Shown: positions 13,401 through 23,260, counted from the stretch's first letter. The stretch is DNA of 64,000 bases from Megalopta genalis (GCF_051020955.1 NC_135016.1:29359131-29423130); one strand, 5' to 3'. Program-made: numbers and translations. Notes: a model not told the origin generated them from the letters alone.

Positions 13401-13795
13401 CGCACGAAATTTGCAGTCTGTTTATTCGCGTCGCCGGTGAACCTGTAGATTATTCTCTGGCACATTGAAAATTTAGAATGTAATTGTTGATAATGGTTCA
13501 AGCTGGCGTTTCTAACACGAGAAAATTTAGAACGTGATCGTTAATTTTTCAAGCCGATACTTCTGACAAGGGAAAGTACAAAATGTAATTGTTAATTTGA
13601 TCAGTTGACGTTCAATCCGCTACTTTAAAATGAAATTGTTTATTGTTTCAGGGTGACTCTGGCGGCCCATTGACTGTGAAAGGAAAACTCGTGGGACTAG
13701 TTTCGTGGGCTATGGGATGCGCTTTGACCGACTACCCCACCGTTTACACCCGCGTAGCCTCGCATCTTGATTGGATCAAGAAGAATGCTGTCTAA
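7426..13795 (+). CDS. chymotrypsin-like serine protease 1 (S1A family, secreted)
   Basis: Seven exons, all with GT/AG junctions: 7426-7474, 9840-9913, 11207-11301, 11393-11534, 12894-13007, 13217-13369 and 13652-13795. They total 771 nt, or 256 aa plus stop. Residues 1-16 (MILPTLSILALVAAAN) form a hydrophobic signal peptide. A short propeptide ends at R26, and the mature enzyme starts IVNGEDA, a classic trypsin-type activation site. The catalytic triad is H69 (ITASHC), D115 (NDIALL) and S212 (GDSGGP). The residue at chymotrypsin position 189 is Gly (KGSCNGDSGG), which argues for chymotrypsin-like rather than trypsin-like specificity. The likely role is extracellular or gut proteolysis. There is a seventh, probably unpaired Cys in YCKLMYCKQG. 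The start has an AAAC-ATG context and sits where the paralogue's first exon, also 49 nt, begins. Introns 1, 2 and 4 are bloated by repeats. The gene looks intact. Confidence 0.93.
8112..9091 (-). mobile_element. piggyBac-like element (host of a nested insertion)
   Basis: Bounded by TTAA at 8112-8115 and 9088-9091. The left end reads CCCTAGAAAGATAACCATAT, then ACGTACGTAAAAGATAACC, then GCTTCAGAGGCGCATGC. The right end, read inward, is CCCGAGAAAGATAACC directly followed by CGTCGCAGAGGCGC. This resembles the known piggyBac asymmetry, in which one end has a long spacer with a repeated AAAGATAA before the internal repeat and the other has a short spacer. The left end here corresponds to the piggyBac 3' end. 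There is no transposase frame. Without the nested insert it would be only about 285 bp. It lies in intron 1 of the first protease gene. Confidence 0.85.
8298..8991. mobile_element. TTAA-flanked MITE nested in the piggyBac-like element
   Basis: TTAACCCTTAAATGCAT at the left and its perfect complement ATGCATTTAAGGGTTAA at the right give 17-bp ends including TTAA duplications. The roughly 690-bp AT-rich interior has no long coding frame. Its position inside the 8112-9091 element, well away from that element's ends, shows that it inserted later. Confidence 0.8.
10171..10715. repeat. 177-bp tandem repeat in intron 2
   Basis: TAATGCAAGAATATCGCGCA-type unit starts at 10171, 10348, 10525 and 10702, an exact 177-bp period. 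There are three full units and a partial one. A diverged partial unit is recognisable upstream from about 10111. Units differ by few substitutions. The array lies wholly within intron 2 of the first protease gene. Confidence 0.92.
11548..11785. mobile_element. TA-flanked MITE in intron 4
   Basis: The ends TGAGCCGTTTCTTTTGAAAG and its near complement are followed by GTGGCATAAGTCACTTT, giving arms of about 38 bp. TA dinucleotides flank both ends (11546-11547 and 11786-11787), consistent with a Tc1/mariner-type MITE of about 238 bp. It starts only 13 bp after the exon 4 donor site. Confidence 0.75.
11878..12202. mobile_element. TTAA MITE in intron 4
   Basis: A perfect 20-bp inverted repeat TTAACACGTTGAATGCCACG / CGTGGCATTCAACGTGTTAA bounds 325 bp. 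The interior has ACCGGTGGCCCC and ACCGGTGACCCC motifs in inverted arrangement. TTAA target duplication suggests the piggyBac type. No coding sequence. Confidence 0.85.
12600..12800. repeat. AT-rich (TATTATAATA) low-complexity tract
   Basis: Almost pure A/T sequence with many overlapping TATTATAATA palindromes, in intron 4 of the first protease gene, ending about 95 bp before exon 5. Confidence 0.8.
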
Positions 13796-13920
13796 ATCGA
13801 AGGATCAAACTTGAGGACGAACAGACAACATGGAACATACTAAACGAATCTTGTTATATCAATGATCAATTTTGATAACAGTATTGTTAATTTAAAATGT
13901 AAATATTCGTCGCGTATATT

Positions 13921-13926
13921 AATAAA
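13921..13926 (+). terminator. polyadenylation signal of protease gene 1
   Basis: AATAAA lies 126 nt after the stop codon. The surrounding AATAAATC and the downstream CTACCACAAGATGTCATAG are matched by AATAAATC with CTACCACAGGATTTCATAG downstream of the paralogue, so the signal belongs to the duplicated unit. Confidence 0.7.
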
Positions 13927-14857
13927 TCATTTTCTTCGTTACGAGCTGTATTCTCCCAGAATTTTCTACCACAAGATGTCATAGCGTGGATAAAAAAAAA
14001 TGATTTATTTATGGAAACTTAAGAAATTAAATTAGTGAAAACTAAGTTCGTGGAAAAGTGATTGACTTGACCAAACAGTGTCGACTTTTGGTAGTCGACA
14101 AAAATTGTTATATAGATAGTAATTCATGTCTTACTAGTTTTTTTTAATTTGTATTGCTACGAGAATTCAAGTTTGTTTGTTATGATTAATAAAATTCTTT
14201 ACGAAGTGTAATTTCTAAAGACTGAGGACTAAAGAATTTCTACGAAAATGTAATCTCTGAAGATATGTCATGACGGAAACGTAAAATATTACTGTTTAGT
14301 TTAATTGTCTTTAAAGTTTTTAAAACAATTTGGAAAGAAAACATGAAAGGAAAATAATGTACAGAAATGAAAGATATTTTTCTTGAGGGAAATATAAAGA
14401 AGATATCAGTCTGATGGGAGCTTATATATATCTACGTTTCTTAACAAATTGATTTTCGTTGATTGATTACAATTTTTAACACGATTTTTCCAAGCATACT
14501 CAGTCACATGGTTAATAAATTGATGTTGTGAGAAAACTACCATGGTCAAAATTTGGAACAATCGTTACAATGATATTACCATGATATGTACAAAAATATC
14601 CAAATATCCAAAATATATATGCCCAAAAATATTAGGACACACCCGCTGATTTAGAATAAATCGTAATTTCTCATTCAGTTTAGACAATGTTTTATGTTTA
14701 ATATTAAGTTCAAGGCATCGTATTGTCTAAAGTACATATTAAGATGGAAGTGTTTATCACTTATGCAAATAGTTTACCCATTTATTGAATTTTGTTCAAT
14801 GAAACCCTATGCTAAGTTCATTTCCGAAATTTTTCCAAAATATGTGGAACATACTAC
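13927..14857. other. 3' flank of protease gene 1, no gene
   Basis: AT-rich. The stretch to about 14345 is recognisably similar to the 3' flank of the second protease gene (21320-21640), with shared GAGAATTCA and AAAACAATTT landmarks. It is part of the tandem duplication and no gene is seen in it. Confidence 0.5.
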
Positions 14858-16452
14858 AACATGGATGAAACTAAATATATATATATATATATATATATTA
14901 CCACAATTATTTTAACAGCCGAAAATGAGGGGTAGCTGAGGTTATTTGAAGTAACTTTTTCCTTTGCGAAAATGTAATCTGCGGCTTTACGAGTTACACT
15001 GTCCGACAAAATCAAACTTTTTTCCTGGGTTCCTATAGCCACTATGAAATTCTTGTAAAACTTCGCTCCCTGAACAAGAATCCGAAAACCGAATTGCTCC
15101 ATCACCCTCAGTTTTTTAAATAAACGAACTTTTGTAAAAATCCAAAATTTTCGACAAAAATGAGCTATTGCATGAAAAATAAAAGCGTTAGAAAGTTCTA
15201 ATTGGTGTTAAAAGATAGAGGAGAGTTTCCCGAATATAGTGGCATGCAATTTATTAATTGTTTTTGGTCCTAAATAGCAATGAATTGATGTCAAAGTTTA
15301 AAAAAGTGTCGACGTGCGCAGTTTCTCCGCAATATTTTTGTATTTTTACGAAAAGTTCTTTGTTCAGCACGAAAACTCTACCCAGGATCAGATTCTGTAG
15401 ACATTTCTGAAGAAGAAACAACCTGATAGAAGTGTCAGAACGATGTACATTTTGAGTAGGTCGAGAAAATGTTCGTCGGCAACATGTACACGATATTTTG
15501 CCGCCATGTCCTTCGCTGCTCGCTTCTCTCTATCCGACAGGGCCGAGGCTATGGGTAATCAACACCGATGGAGGGATCCAATGGGGCACCCACTTAGCGT
15601 ATTGTCTCAAGGTTATCTCAAGGTTATCTCAAGGTTATCACAAGGTTGTCTCAAGGTTGTCTCAAGGTAGTCTCAAGGTTATCTCAAGATTGTCTCAAGG
15701 TTATCTCAAGGTCATCTCAAGGTTATGTCAAGGTCATGTCAAGGTCATGTCAAGGTCATGTCAAGGTCATGTCAAGGTTATCTCAAGGTTATGTCAAGGT
15801 TATCTCAAGGTGTTGTCAAGGTTATGTCAAAGTTATGTCAAGGTCATGTCAAGGTCAACATATATTAAGGTTATGTCAAGGTTATTTCAAGATATAGCGA
15901 ATAGCTTTGCGAATCATTCGTTGGACTGTGTACGGACACGAAATTATTTAAATTAAAATATCATTTGCGTACTTTGTTAATCTTCATTGTACACCTTGCT
16001 TAAAAACTTCATATGTTACACACAAGGTGCCATGCACACTAGAAAATTAAAACGGCCGTCACGGTTAAATTACTTACTATTGCGGGTCCGAAAAATTAGT
16101 AAATATTCTTCAGACGTTCTAAAGTAAAAGTGAACTGCGTTTTTCTTAAAAATATCACTGTTACGTAGTAAAAAAGAACCCGGAAAGTTCTCGCTTCGTG
16201 ATTTCTTCAATACTTCGAACGCGGCTCGAGTCCGTCCCGACCATCTGTCAAAGGCTCGTGCTGCGAGCTCTCGAACTTCGCGCCGTCACCTCTCATTGGT
16301 CAGTGTTTTCCGTTAATAATTCGTAAACAAAGCCGCAGATTACATTTTCGCAAAGGAAAAAGTTACTTCAAATGACCTCTGCTACCCCTCATTTTCGGCT
16401 GTTAAAATAATTGTGGAACACCCTGTATATATATATTTAGTTTCATCCATGT
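14858..16452. mobile_element. GGTGTCCC-family foldback, copy B, with about 1.3 kb extra interior
   Basis: The left arm (about 14858-14993) reads ACATGGATGAAACTAAATAT, then (TA)n, CACAATTATTTTAACAGCCG and AGTAACTTTTTCCTTTGCG. It is mirrored at about 16280-16452 by CATTTTCGCAAAGGAAAAAG, CGGCTGTTAAAATAATTGTG, ACACCCTGTATAT and TTTAGTTTCATCCATGTTG. The other three copies have interiors of only about 100-200 bp. This one has about 1.3 kb between the arms, including an 11-bp minisatellite. The inserted part starts near ACTGTCCGACAAAATC and has no clear ends of its own. Confidence 0.65.
15603..15893. repeat. 11-bp minisatellite (TCTCAAGGTTA)n
   Basis: About 26 units of TCTCAAGGTTA / TGTCAAGGTCA variants. 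The reading frames across it (repeated SQGYLKVIS-like peptide) are repeat artefacts. Confidence 0.95.
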
Positions 16453-17516
16453 TGCAAAGAAATTCGCAGAAAATTAATTAAATTGAAGAAATTACAATAA
16501 TTTCCTATCGGTTTCTCAAATTTTTATTTAATTTTCTGCGAGTATTCTAATACTTTTGGAGGTGAGTGTACTTCTTGAAACTCCTTTATACGATATAAAA
16601 GATATGATGCAAAGGTGGACACTACCCTACCCGAACGGTTTAAAAGAATCGACTCTTTTTTTCTCTTAAAGTTTCAAGTGCGTAGAATGTTATGATAAAG
16701 CGATATTTCGAAATTCGAACGTTGAACGACTGAAGGTAGGATTTTAAAAAAAACCTTACTTTATCGGAGAGGAAAGTTGTCTTAAAACATTCTACTTCCC
16801 CTCGAAACTACATTTTGCAACCTGATTGTCACGAAATCGCCATAACTCTACATCCAATTTACTTTAAATTTTATGAAGATATTCTGCGTAGAATATATGT
16901 CAAGTATTTAATTTTTTACAAGCATTAAAAGTTGATTTCTCGGGATAGAAGCAGCTGTTTTTTCTTCAAACTGCGGCCATTTCTACAATTACAGATACAT
17001 GGTAAAAAAAGATGAAAGAACACTAAAGAAACAGCATAGACGGCTATCGAAATCATCAGATAATGATTCACTTTATAAATTAGGAAATTTCAAGTGCTGT
17101 CTCTCTGCACGTTTTCCGTATTTATTCAATTTAATTCCTTTGCTTTATCTTCGCGAACGAAGTACATGGATCCGTCTACAAGAAGAACACGATAAGAGAT
17201 AGCAAGGTTTCAATTAAGTGAGAATATTGTATTCTTGTCAAGCTGTGACGAAATGCCTCATCGTATGCTTCAATGAGTGCATGACGTATTTCTCATAACT
17301 GTACAGAGGAAAATCCAATAGAATTCAACGAAATTCAATCTTAAGCTATTTCCAATTTTATAAAATATAAAACACCGATGTGTGTGTGTGTGTGTGTGTT
17401 GCTTATCGAAGAGATCTCGCTCATCGACTAGATAAATTTGTGAGGACGTTAATTTATACTAAAAGAAACGGCTAATCTTCGCGGTATGATATCTTCAATA
17501 GATTGTAATCGATCGG
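16453..17516. other. 5' flank of protease gene 2, no gene
   Basis: AT-rich non-coding DNA with a (GT)n run near 17382-17400. From about 17017 on it has a degenerate second copy at 21795-22225. Confidence 0.5.
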
Positions 17517-17524
17517 TATATAAA
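17517..17524 (+). promoter_or_regulatory. TATA box of chymotrypsin-like gene 2
   Basis: TATATAAA lies 73 bp upstream of the chosen ATG, and an initiator-like TTCACTGTACT lies about 20 bp downstream. The same octamer precedes the paralogue. Confidence 0.75.
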
Positions 17525-17589
17525 GGCGACGTTTGATTCACTGTACTACCAATCTGAGTTTCATGATTTCTGGCACTGGTACAAGCAAA

Positions 17590-20500
17590 ATGCCTGCAGC
17601 TTTGTTCTCACTTCTTGCGGTGTTGGCCGTGGCTAATGGTAAGAAAATTTATATCGTTCGTACTCTTTTATTTTACAAAACCGTTAGAACTACACGTACT
17701 TGAATTATTTCTTGAAAACGTAATACCATGTTATCTATTTACATAATTTAAATAATAAATTATTTAAATAGAAACTTAGGGAAATCCTCACTGCCATAAT
17801 AAAATAATCGGCAACAATACCATTATTATGAAATTTAAAAACTGTGGAATCTTTATGTATGCAATGTTTAACCCGCATTTGCATGAACCTACCTTTTGTA
17901 TTTTATATTTGCATAAATCGCATCTCACAATTGCAGCTGCAGCGCTGCCCGGACTAGAACCCCGAATCGTAAATGGCGAAGACGCGAAGCTGGGCGAAAT
18001 TCCGTACCAGGTGAGTCCAAACGATTTTATGCAGAAATAAAATGTGTAATACCGCGAAATATGCTCCGTTAAAATAAAACGCAAAAATAATCATACTCGA
18101 AGATCACATTCAAACTCGATCCACGATTCTAACGATTTAGACATGTCCTGGCATTTTTTGTTACGGGAATTTTAAACAATTTAACCACAGCTTCGAACTA
18201 AAAATTTTTGCAACGTACAAGAACCGCATGGATGTCAAATGTGTGCAAAAATGTGCAATAAAGTAAAATTTTGATATTCTTCCGACATTTCTATTATCTT
18301 AGATTTCGCTGACTTCGCATATTTTTGACACGAATGCATGAAATCCTATTGTTCACTTACAAAGAAATGTATCTTGATGCGGATTAGGTGTCTCTCCAAA
18401 AAAGCAACAGTCACTTCTGCGGCGGATCAGTGCTTAATACGAACTACGTTCTCACGGCAGCCCATTGCGTAGAAGGGTAAGTACCGCAGTTTCCTACTCA
18501 GCTGAATCTCCGATAATTACAGTCATACTAGGCGGTGTTACAAAGTCAAATAATTATTGTTAACAGACAAATAGCAACTGCAGTGAAAGTCGTCGTTGGC
18601 ACGATAAACTGGCAGGATCAGCAGAACGTGCACGCGGTCGACAAGATCATTATACACGAAGGCTACAACCCTAGGGACTCCTGGCGAAATGACATTGCTC
18701 TGCTCAAGGTACGTATTCCTTACGAGTGAACAACGTTTATCGTAGCATCGATAATACGGCGACGCTGCGCAAATGGCAATAGAAATTGTAGTCATCTTTT
18801 TATTATCAATCTTTAAACTTTCTTTTCTCATTCACTTTTGCTAAGCAATCTTAAAAATGAAACTTCTAAAACGCAACAAGTTTCCCGAAAGGGAAAGAAA
18901 CGAGAGAAAACTAGTATTGTGATCTGTTGAAAACAATATGCAAATACGCTTTATTCTTTTAATATTCCCGCTTCAATTTACACCGAGACGTAAATAAAAT
19001 TCTCTACGGGCCTTTTCGGTAATCGTGCTTTACCGATCAACGATGTTCGCGATAAAAGCTTGACACAGAGATGAGAAGGCATTGTTCGTGTTTCTAAGGA
19101 AATTTTTCGAATTCTGCAGTTAAAGACACCACTCAAGTTGGACAAAAACATCGCCGCCGTTCGCCTGCCGAAAGAAAACGAAGCAGTTGCTGCTAAGTCG
19201 CCAGCCGTAGTGTCAGGATGGGGTCGTACCAGCGTAAGTATCACTTTGAAAAATCAAACGAGAACTTCTCGCGATGCAATTAGTCGGACATTTAATGCGG
19301 AAACATTGTTAACATGGTATTTTAATATTTAGCCAGGCAGCATTAATATAATTACACGACAAACCTCTTTACTGTCTTTCGTACTCAACAAAGAATACTT
19401 TACAAGTACCTGTAAGCTTAAAACTGCATAGAATAGAATCGTCTTTGTGTGTTAATACCCTCGGTGACGTAATTTTTCCAGTGTCAGATTTCACACAAGT
19501 CACTTGACCCACTGGTAGCCTCAGTCTTTTTGACCTAAAAGCGTTTTCATTTGTTCGACCCAACCACGGTCATTCAGTTCACCGCGACCTAATTGTTTCC
19601 TTACTGCCTTAACCTATTCACATCGCTGTAGCTATCAAAGTCCAACGCGTTCTGACATCTCACAAAAATACATTGCAATTCTAGACAATAACTTTCCGGC
19701 AATTTTAACGACCCTTCCGCGTTCGAGCAGTAAATTAATTTTGCAAAGCAACCGATTAGCTATCGGAGTCCAACGCGTTCTGATATTTCACAAAAATACA
19801 TTGCAATTCTAAACAATAACTTTCCGGCAATTTTAACGACCCTTCCGCGTTCGAGCAGTAAATTAATTTTGCAAAGCAACCGATTAGCTATCGGAGTCCA
19901 ACATTCTGGTATTTCACAAAAACACATTGCAATTCTAGACAATAACTTTCCGGCAATTTTAACGACTCTTCCGCGTTCGAGCAGTAAATTAATTTTGCAA
20001 AGCAACCGATTAGCTATCGGAGTCCAACGCGCGCGTTCTGATATTTCACAAAAATACATTGCAATTCTAAACAATAACTTTCCGGCAATTTTAACGACTC
20101 TTCCGCGTTCGAGCAGTAAATTAATTTTACAAAGCAACCGATTAGCTATCGGAGTCCAACGTTCTGACATCTCACAAAAATACATTGCAATTCTAGACAA
20201 TAACTTTCCGGCAATGTTAACGACTCTTCCGCGTTCGAGCAGTAAATTAATTTTGCAAAGCAACCGAATTAGCGTCTACACCTGACAATAGAGAAGTGCA
20301 CATCAATTTGATATCGAGCCATGGTCTCTTTATTCCAAAGGTTGGCGGACCAATCCCGAATATCCTCCAGAAGGCGAAACTCCAGATAACCGATCAAACT
20401 GTTTGCAAGAATGCATACAAAAATATCGGCAGCGTTTATGAAACTCATATCTGTGCTAACGATCCATCGACGACGAGGGGAGCATGCAACGTGAGCAACT

Positions 20501-20714
20501 AATGTTTATGTAACAATTATTTCAGTAATTTATTATTCTATTTCGGCTGACAATTTTCGTTTCCTTTTAGGGTGACTCTGGCGGCCCACTGGTAGTAGAC
20601 GGCAAGATCGTTGGTATCGTGTCTTGGTCAATGTCGTGCGCCCTTTCCCAATATCCGACAGTTTACACGCGCGTTGCTTCTTACGTCAGTTGGGTTAATC
20701 AGCACGCTGTATAA
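17590..20714 (+). CDS. chymotrypsin-like serine protease 2 (S1A family, secreted)
   Basis: Seven exons: 17590-17638, 17937-18010, 18388-18476, 18567-18708, 19120-19233, 20341-20490 and 20571-20714. They total 762 nt, or 253 aa plus stop. Exon sizes (49, 74, 89, 142, 114, 150, 144) and phases match the first gene (49, 74, 95, 142, 114, 153, 144), which proves paralogy. Residues 1-16 (MPAALFSLLAVLAVAN) are the signal peptide, with activation at R26|IVNGEDA. The triad is H67 (LTAAHC), D113 (NDIALL) and S209 (GDSGGP). Position 189 is Gly (RGACNGDSGG), so chymotrypsin-like. It has the six Cys expected for three disulfides. An in-frame ATG at 17563 would add nine polar residues before the signal peptide. 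I prefer 17590 because the exon then matches the paralogue exactly. Exon 2 could alternatively start 6 nt later (CTGCAG). Confidence 0.93.
19629..20272. repeat. 126-132-bp tandem repeat in intron 5
   Basis: TAGCTATCGGAGTCCAACG-type unit starts at 19629, 19757, 19885, 20011 and 20143, each followed by AACTTTCCGGCAATTTTAAC and TTCGAGCAGTAAATTAATTT. Length varies at a GCG microsatellite within the unit. The array fills over half of intron 5 of protease gene 2 and ends 68 bp before exon 6. Confidence 0.93.
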
Positions 20715-20776
20715 ATTGAAAGTTTATACTTGAAGCATGCGTACCACGCGGGACACGCTACGCGACACTTCGTATA

Positions 20777-21318
20777 TTAACACATTGCGGACGGCTCACG
20801 AGATATCTCGTTTTTAGCAAATTGAACGTTGCGGACGGGTCACGAGATATCTCGTTTTCATGTTTTTTTTATTTAATCGGCAACAAGCAACCAGCCGCAA
20901 ATATTTCTGTTACGTAAGAACAGGTATTTATATATTATAACGTATATAATAATATATATTATATATTATAACGTTTTTATATTATAACGTATTTCTGTTA
21001 CGAAGCCTCCCGCATTCCTAAGTAATTTTAGCGAAACAAATGAATCATTCCAAGCATGTAGAAATGATCAGTCATTATAGCCACTCTAAATCAATATTCA
21101 AATTTGTATAATAAATAATAGTTAAAATGTAAAAAATCTTATATAATAAACAGATATATAAACTATGTATACATAGTATTATTTAAGAATACTAAATGCA
21201 AATTAGAAATGTGCGTATCCGCTTCCTTTTACTTGCCAAGCATGTTTTTGGAGCGTTCGAAAATGTGCGGTCTTTGAGGGCGTGTTGAACGCGCAGAGCC
21301 CCGTCCGCAATGTGTTAA
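20777..21318. mobile_element. TTAA MITE in the 3' UTR/flank of protease gene 2
   Basis: An 18-bp perfect inverted repeat TTAACACATTGCGGACGG / CCGTCCGCAATGTGTTAA bounds 542 bp of AT-rich DNA. Near the left end GGCTCACGAGATATCTCG is repeated as GGTCACGAGATATCTCG. It starts 62 bp after the stop codon and ends before the AATAAA that is homologous to the one used by gene 1. It also carries internal AATAAA motifs (for example 21145-21150). Confidence 0.88.
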
Positions 21319-21391
21319 CGACGAATTCTAATAACAACACCGTAAATCCAAATTGTAATTACTCGCCATTTGTATTGATAAACCGTACCGT

Positions 21392-21397
21392 AATAAA
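21392..21397 (+). terminator. ancestral polyadenylation signal of protease gene 2
   Basis: AATAAA followed by TCCTACCACAGGATTTCATAG is homologous to the sequence at and after 13921. It is now about 680 nt from the stop codon because of the inserted TTAA MITE. Usage cannot be told from sequence. Confidence 0.5.
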
Positions 21398-21794
21398 TCC
21401 TACCACAGGATTTCATAGTGTTGATAACAAGTTCGTAGTTGCCAAAAATTTTGTATAGAAAAAGTTTTATTTGTTTAGCTTTTATTCCTACGAGAATTCA
21501 GTGTTTTCTGCTGTACGGAATTTCTAAAATCGGATCACGTTCGTAACGAAAAATATTATAATAGAATTCTCTTATATACATATTTTCTACTTTATTCTCC
21601 TATCTCTTTGGATTTTTTAAAACAATTTAGAATTTGGTAGCGAATTATACAACTTCCTAAGATATTACTTCATCGAGTGAAACGAAATAATCAACGGGAA
21701 TTAAAGAAATTTCTTGATGAATTATACCTCCTATATAAAAAAAACTGGCGTTTAAGTTTAAACATAACAATACATGACTCAGATTGTTCAGAAT

Positions 21795-22225
21795 ATGAAA
21801 GAACACTGAAGTAATAACAGAGAAGAAATACATAGATCATCGAATAATGATTCAGTTCATAAATTACTAAATTTCACGTACCGTCTTTCTGCAGAGCTTC
21901 CTGCCTTTATTTACTTCATTAAATAATACTTTTCCCTTGCTAATTTTGTCTTAAGAGTGAACATATACAATTCATTCTCGTTTCGATAATCTGTGGAGAG
22001 AAATGCTTCGCTATAGTATACATATATTTGACTAGTAAAGACTGTCCAGGAAACAATAAAATTAATTTCTGCGGTACATAATCTTAACCTTTATTCAAAA
22101 TTCCAAAGGTCAAAATACATGCTAATGCTGATTATCGAGGAGATCTTAGTCGCCGACGAGATAAAATTGTAAAGTCGTTAATTTATATCGAAATCAAACG
22201 GCTAATGTTTCTTGTATGCGAGACA
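21795..22225 (+). repeat. degenerate duplicate of the upstream region of protease gene 2
   Basis: It shares ordered landmarks with 17017-17485: ATGAAAGAACACT, AATAATGATTCA, a GTC(T)TTCTGCA(G/C) block, GTTAATTTATA and AAACGGCTAAT. The similarity stops just upstream of where the TATA box and exon 1 should be. There a palindromic MITE (22247) and a mariner relic (22476) follow instead. I read it as the beginning of a third tandem unit that has lost its gene. Confidence 0.6.
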
Positions 22226-22246
22226 AAAATGTTTTAAAACCAACAA

Positions 22247-22462
22247 CAGATTCTCTCCAATTGTCGCTCAGCTTGTATGTCAAAATGGACAATTTGAGAA
22301 GGGAGAGAATACGATTATTCGACCCCCGCGATTCGTTTGTTTCGTCGCCGATTGTCAACAACTATAAAAACGAGCCTCGAGGCTCCAACAATCGTATCTC
22401 CTCGTACCAAATTGTCCACTTTTGTTTACAAGCTGAGGGACAATTGAAGAGAATTTACTGTA
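22247..22462. mobile_element. palindromic MITE (TGTCTCCCTAA family), diverged copy
   Basis: Arms of about 100 bp around CAAAATGGACAATTTGAGAA and its complement, closed by ACGAGCCTCGAGGCTC-type sequence. It is related to the array at 28241-29093 and the copy at 44477-44696. It ends 13 bp before the mariner relic. Confidence 0.7.
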
Positions 22463-22475
22463 TCGAGACAACATA

Positions 22476-22948
22476 TTGGGTTGGCAACTAAGTAATTGCC
22501 GATTTGTTCAATGAAATAAAAAATTTTTTTTACTTGGAATCAAGTTTAATCTGTAATGTATTTTCCATTTTTGTTCGATAACCTTTTGCCATCTCTCTGA
22601 CAACTTGAAAATTCCACGCTCGTAGAAAGTCTGATCCTTTTCGGCCAAAAACTGAGTTAAGTGAGATTTACAGCGTCATCATCATTAAAAGTTTTACCAC
22701 GAAGGGAGTTGTCCAGGGATCGAAATAAGTGGTAATCCGATGGCGCGAGATCAGGGCTATATGGTGGGTGTAACATCAATTCCCAACCAATATCCATCAA
22801 TTTTTGCCGAGTGGACAAAGACGTGTGCGGCCTAGCATTGTCCTGCTGGAAAATGACACCTTTACGATCGACCAATTCTGGTCGCTTTTCCTTGACCGCT
22901 GCATTCAATTTGTCCAGTTGCTAACATTCGCGGATAATAAAAGATAAC

Positions 22949-22981
<33 letters not shown>

Positions 22982-23064
22982 AATATAACATTTACGGATA
23001 TCATAAAAATGGGAGTGAAAGACATCTATAACTGAAATCGGTAATTACTTAGTTGCCAACCCAA
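22476..23064 (-). mobile_element. mariner internal-deletion derivative, copy 2
   Basis: 589 bp, flanked by TA (22474-22475 and 23065-23066), with the ends TTGGGTTGGCAACTAAGTAA and its complement. It is nearly colinear with copy 1 at 1845-2431, including the (TTA)n stretch and the identical internal junction before the codons for QLDKLN. It lies on the opposite strand to copy 1. Confidence 0.9.
22546..22920 (-). pseudogene. mariner transposase C-terminal fragment, frameshifted
   Basis: It reads QLDKLNAAVKEKRPELVDRK, then QQDNARPHTS, then HPPYSPDLAPSDYHLF, with D,D34D spacing intact. Relative to copy 1 one A is missing in the GTAAA(A)TCTCA stretch (near 22668), which shifts the frame and ends it early. 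The N-terminal part is absent as in copy 1. Confidence 0.88.
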
Positions 23065-23122
23065 TATATTAGTCGCTTTAAGACCTCGGTAGATTCAGTG
23101 TTAATCCCTTAACCTTCGACTA

Positions 23123-23260
23123 CGGGCATAGGCCCATAGTACGATGATCGGGCCAAAAATGAATATTACGGGCATAGCCCGTAGTACGATGATCGGGCCA
23201 AAAGTGAATATTACGGGCATAGCCCGTAGTACGACGGTCGAGCCAAATATAAATATTAGC
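23123..23260. repeat. 46-bp tandem repeat, three units
   Basis: Units start at 23123, 23169 and 23215. Each begins CGGGCATAGCCCGTAGTACG, containing a small palindrome CGGGCATAGCCCG, and ends in AATATTA. The array is flanked by TTAACCTTCGAC at 23109 and by TAGGTTAAGG near 23495, so it may be part of a decayed TTAA element. Confidence 0.85.

Noticed and set aside
15443..15956. Repeat-peptide frames (SQGYLKVIS)
   Set aside because: They translate an 11-bp minisatellite, and all three frames are open because 11 is not a multiple of 3.
19760..20285. Frames of 167 and 138 codons on opposite strands
   Set aside because: They lie in a tandem repeat inside intron 5 of protease gene 2.
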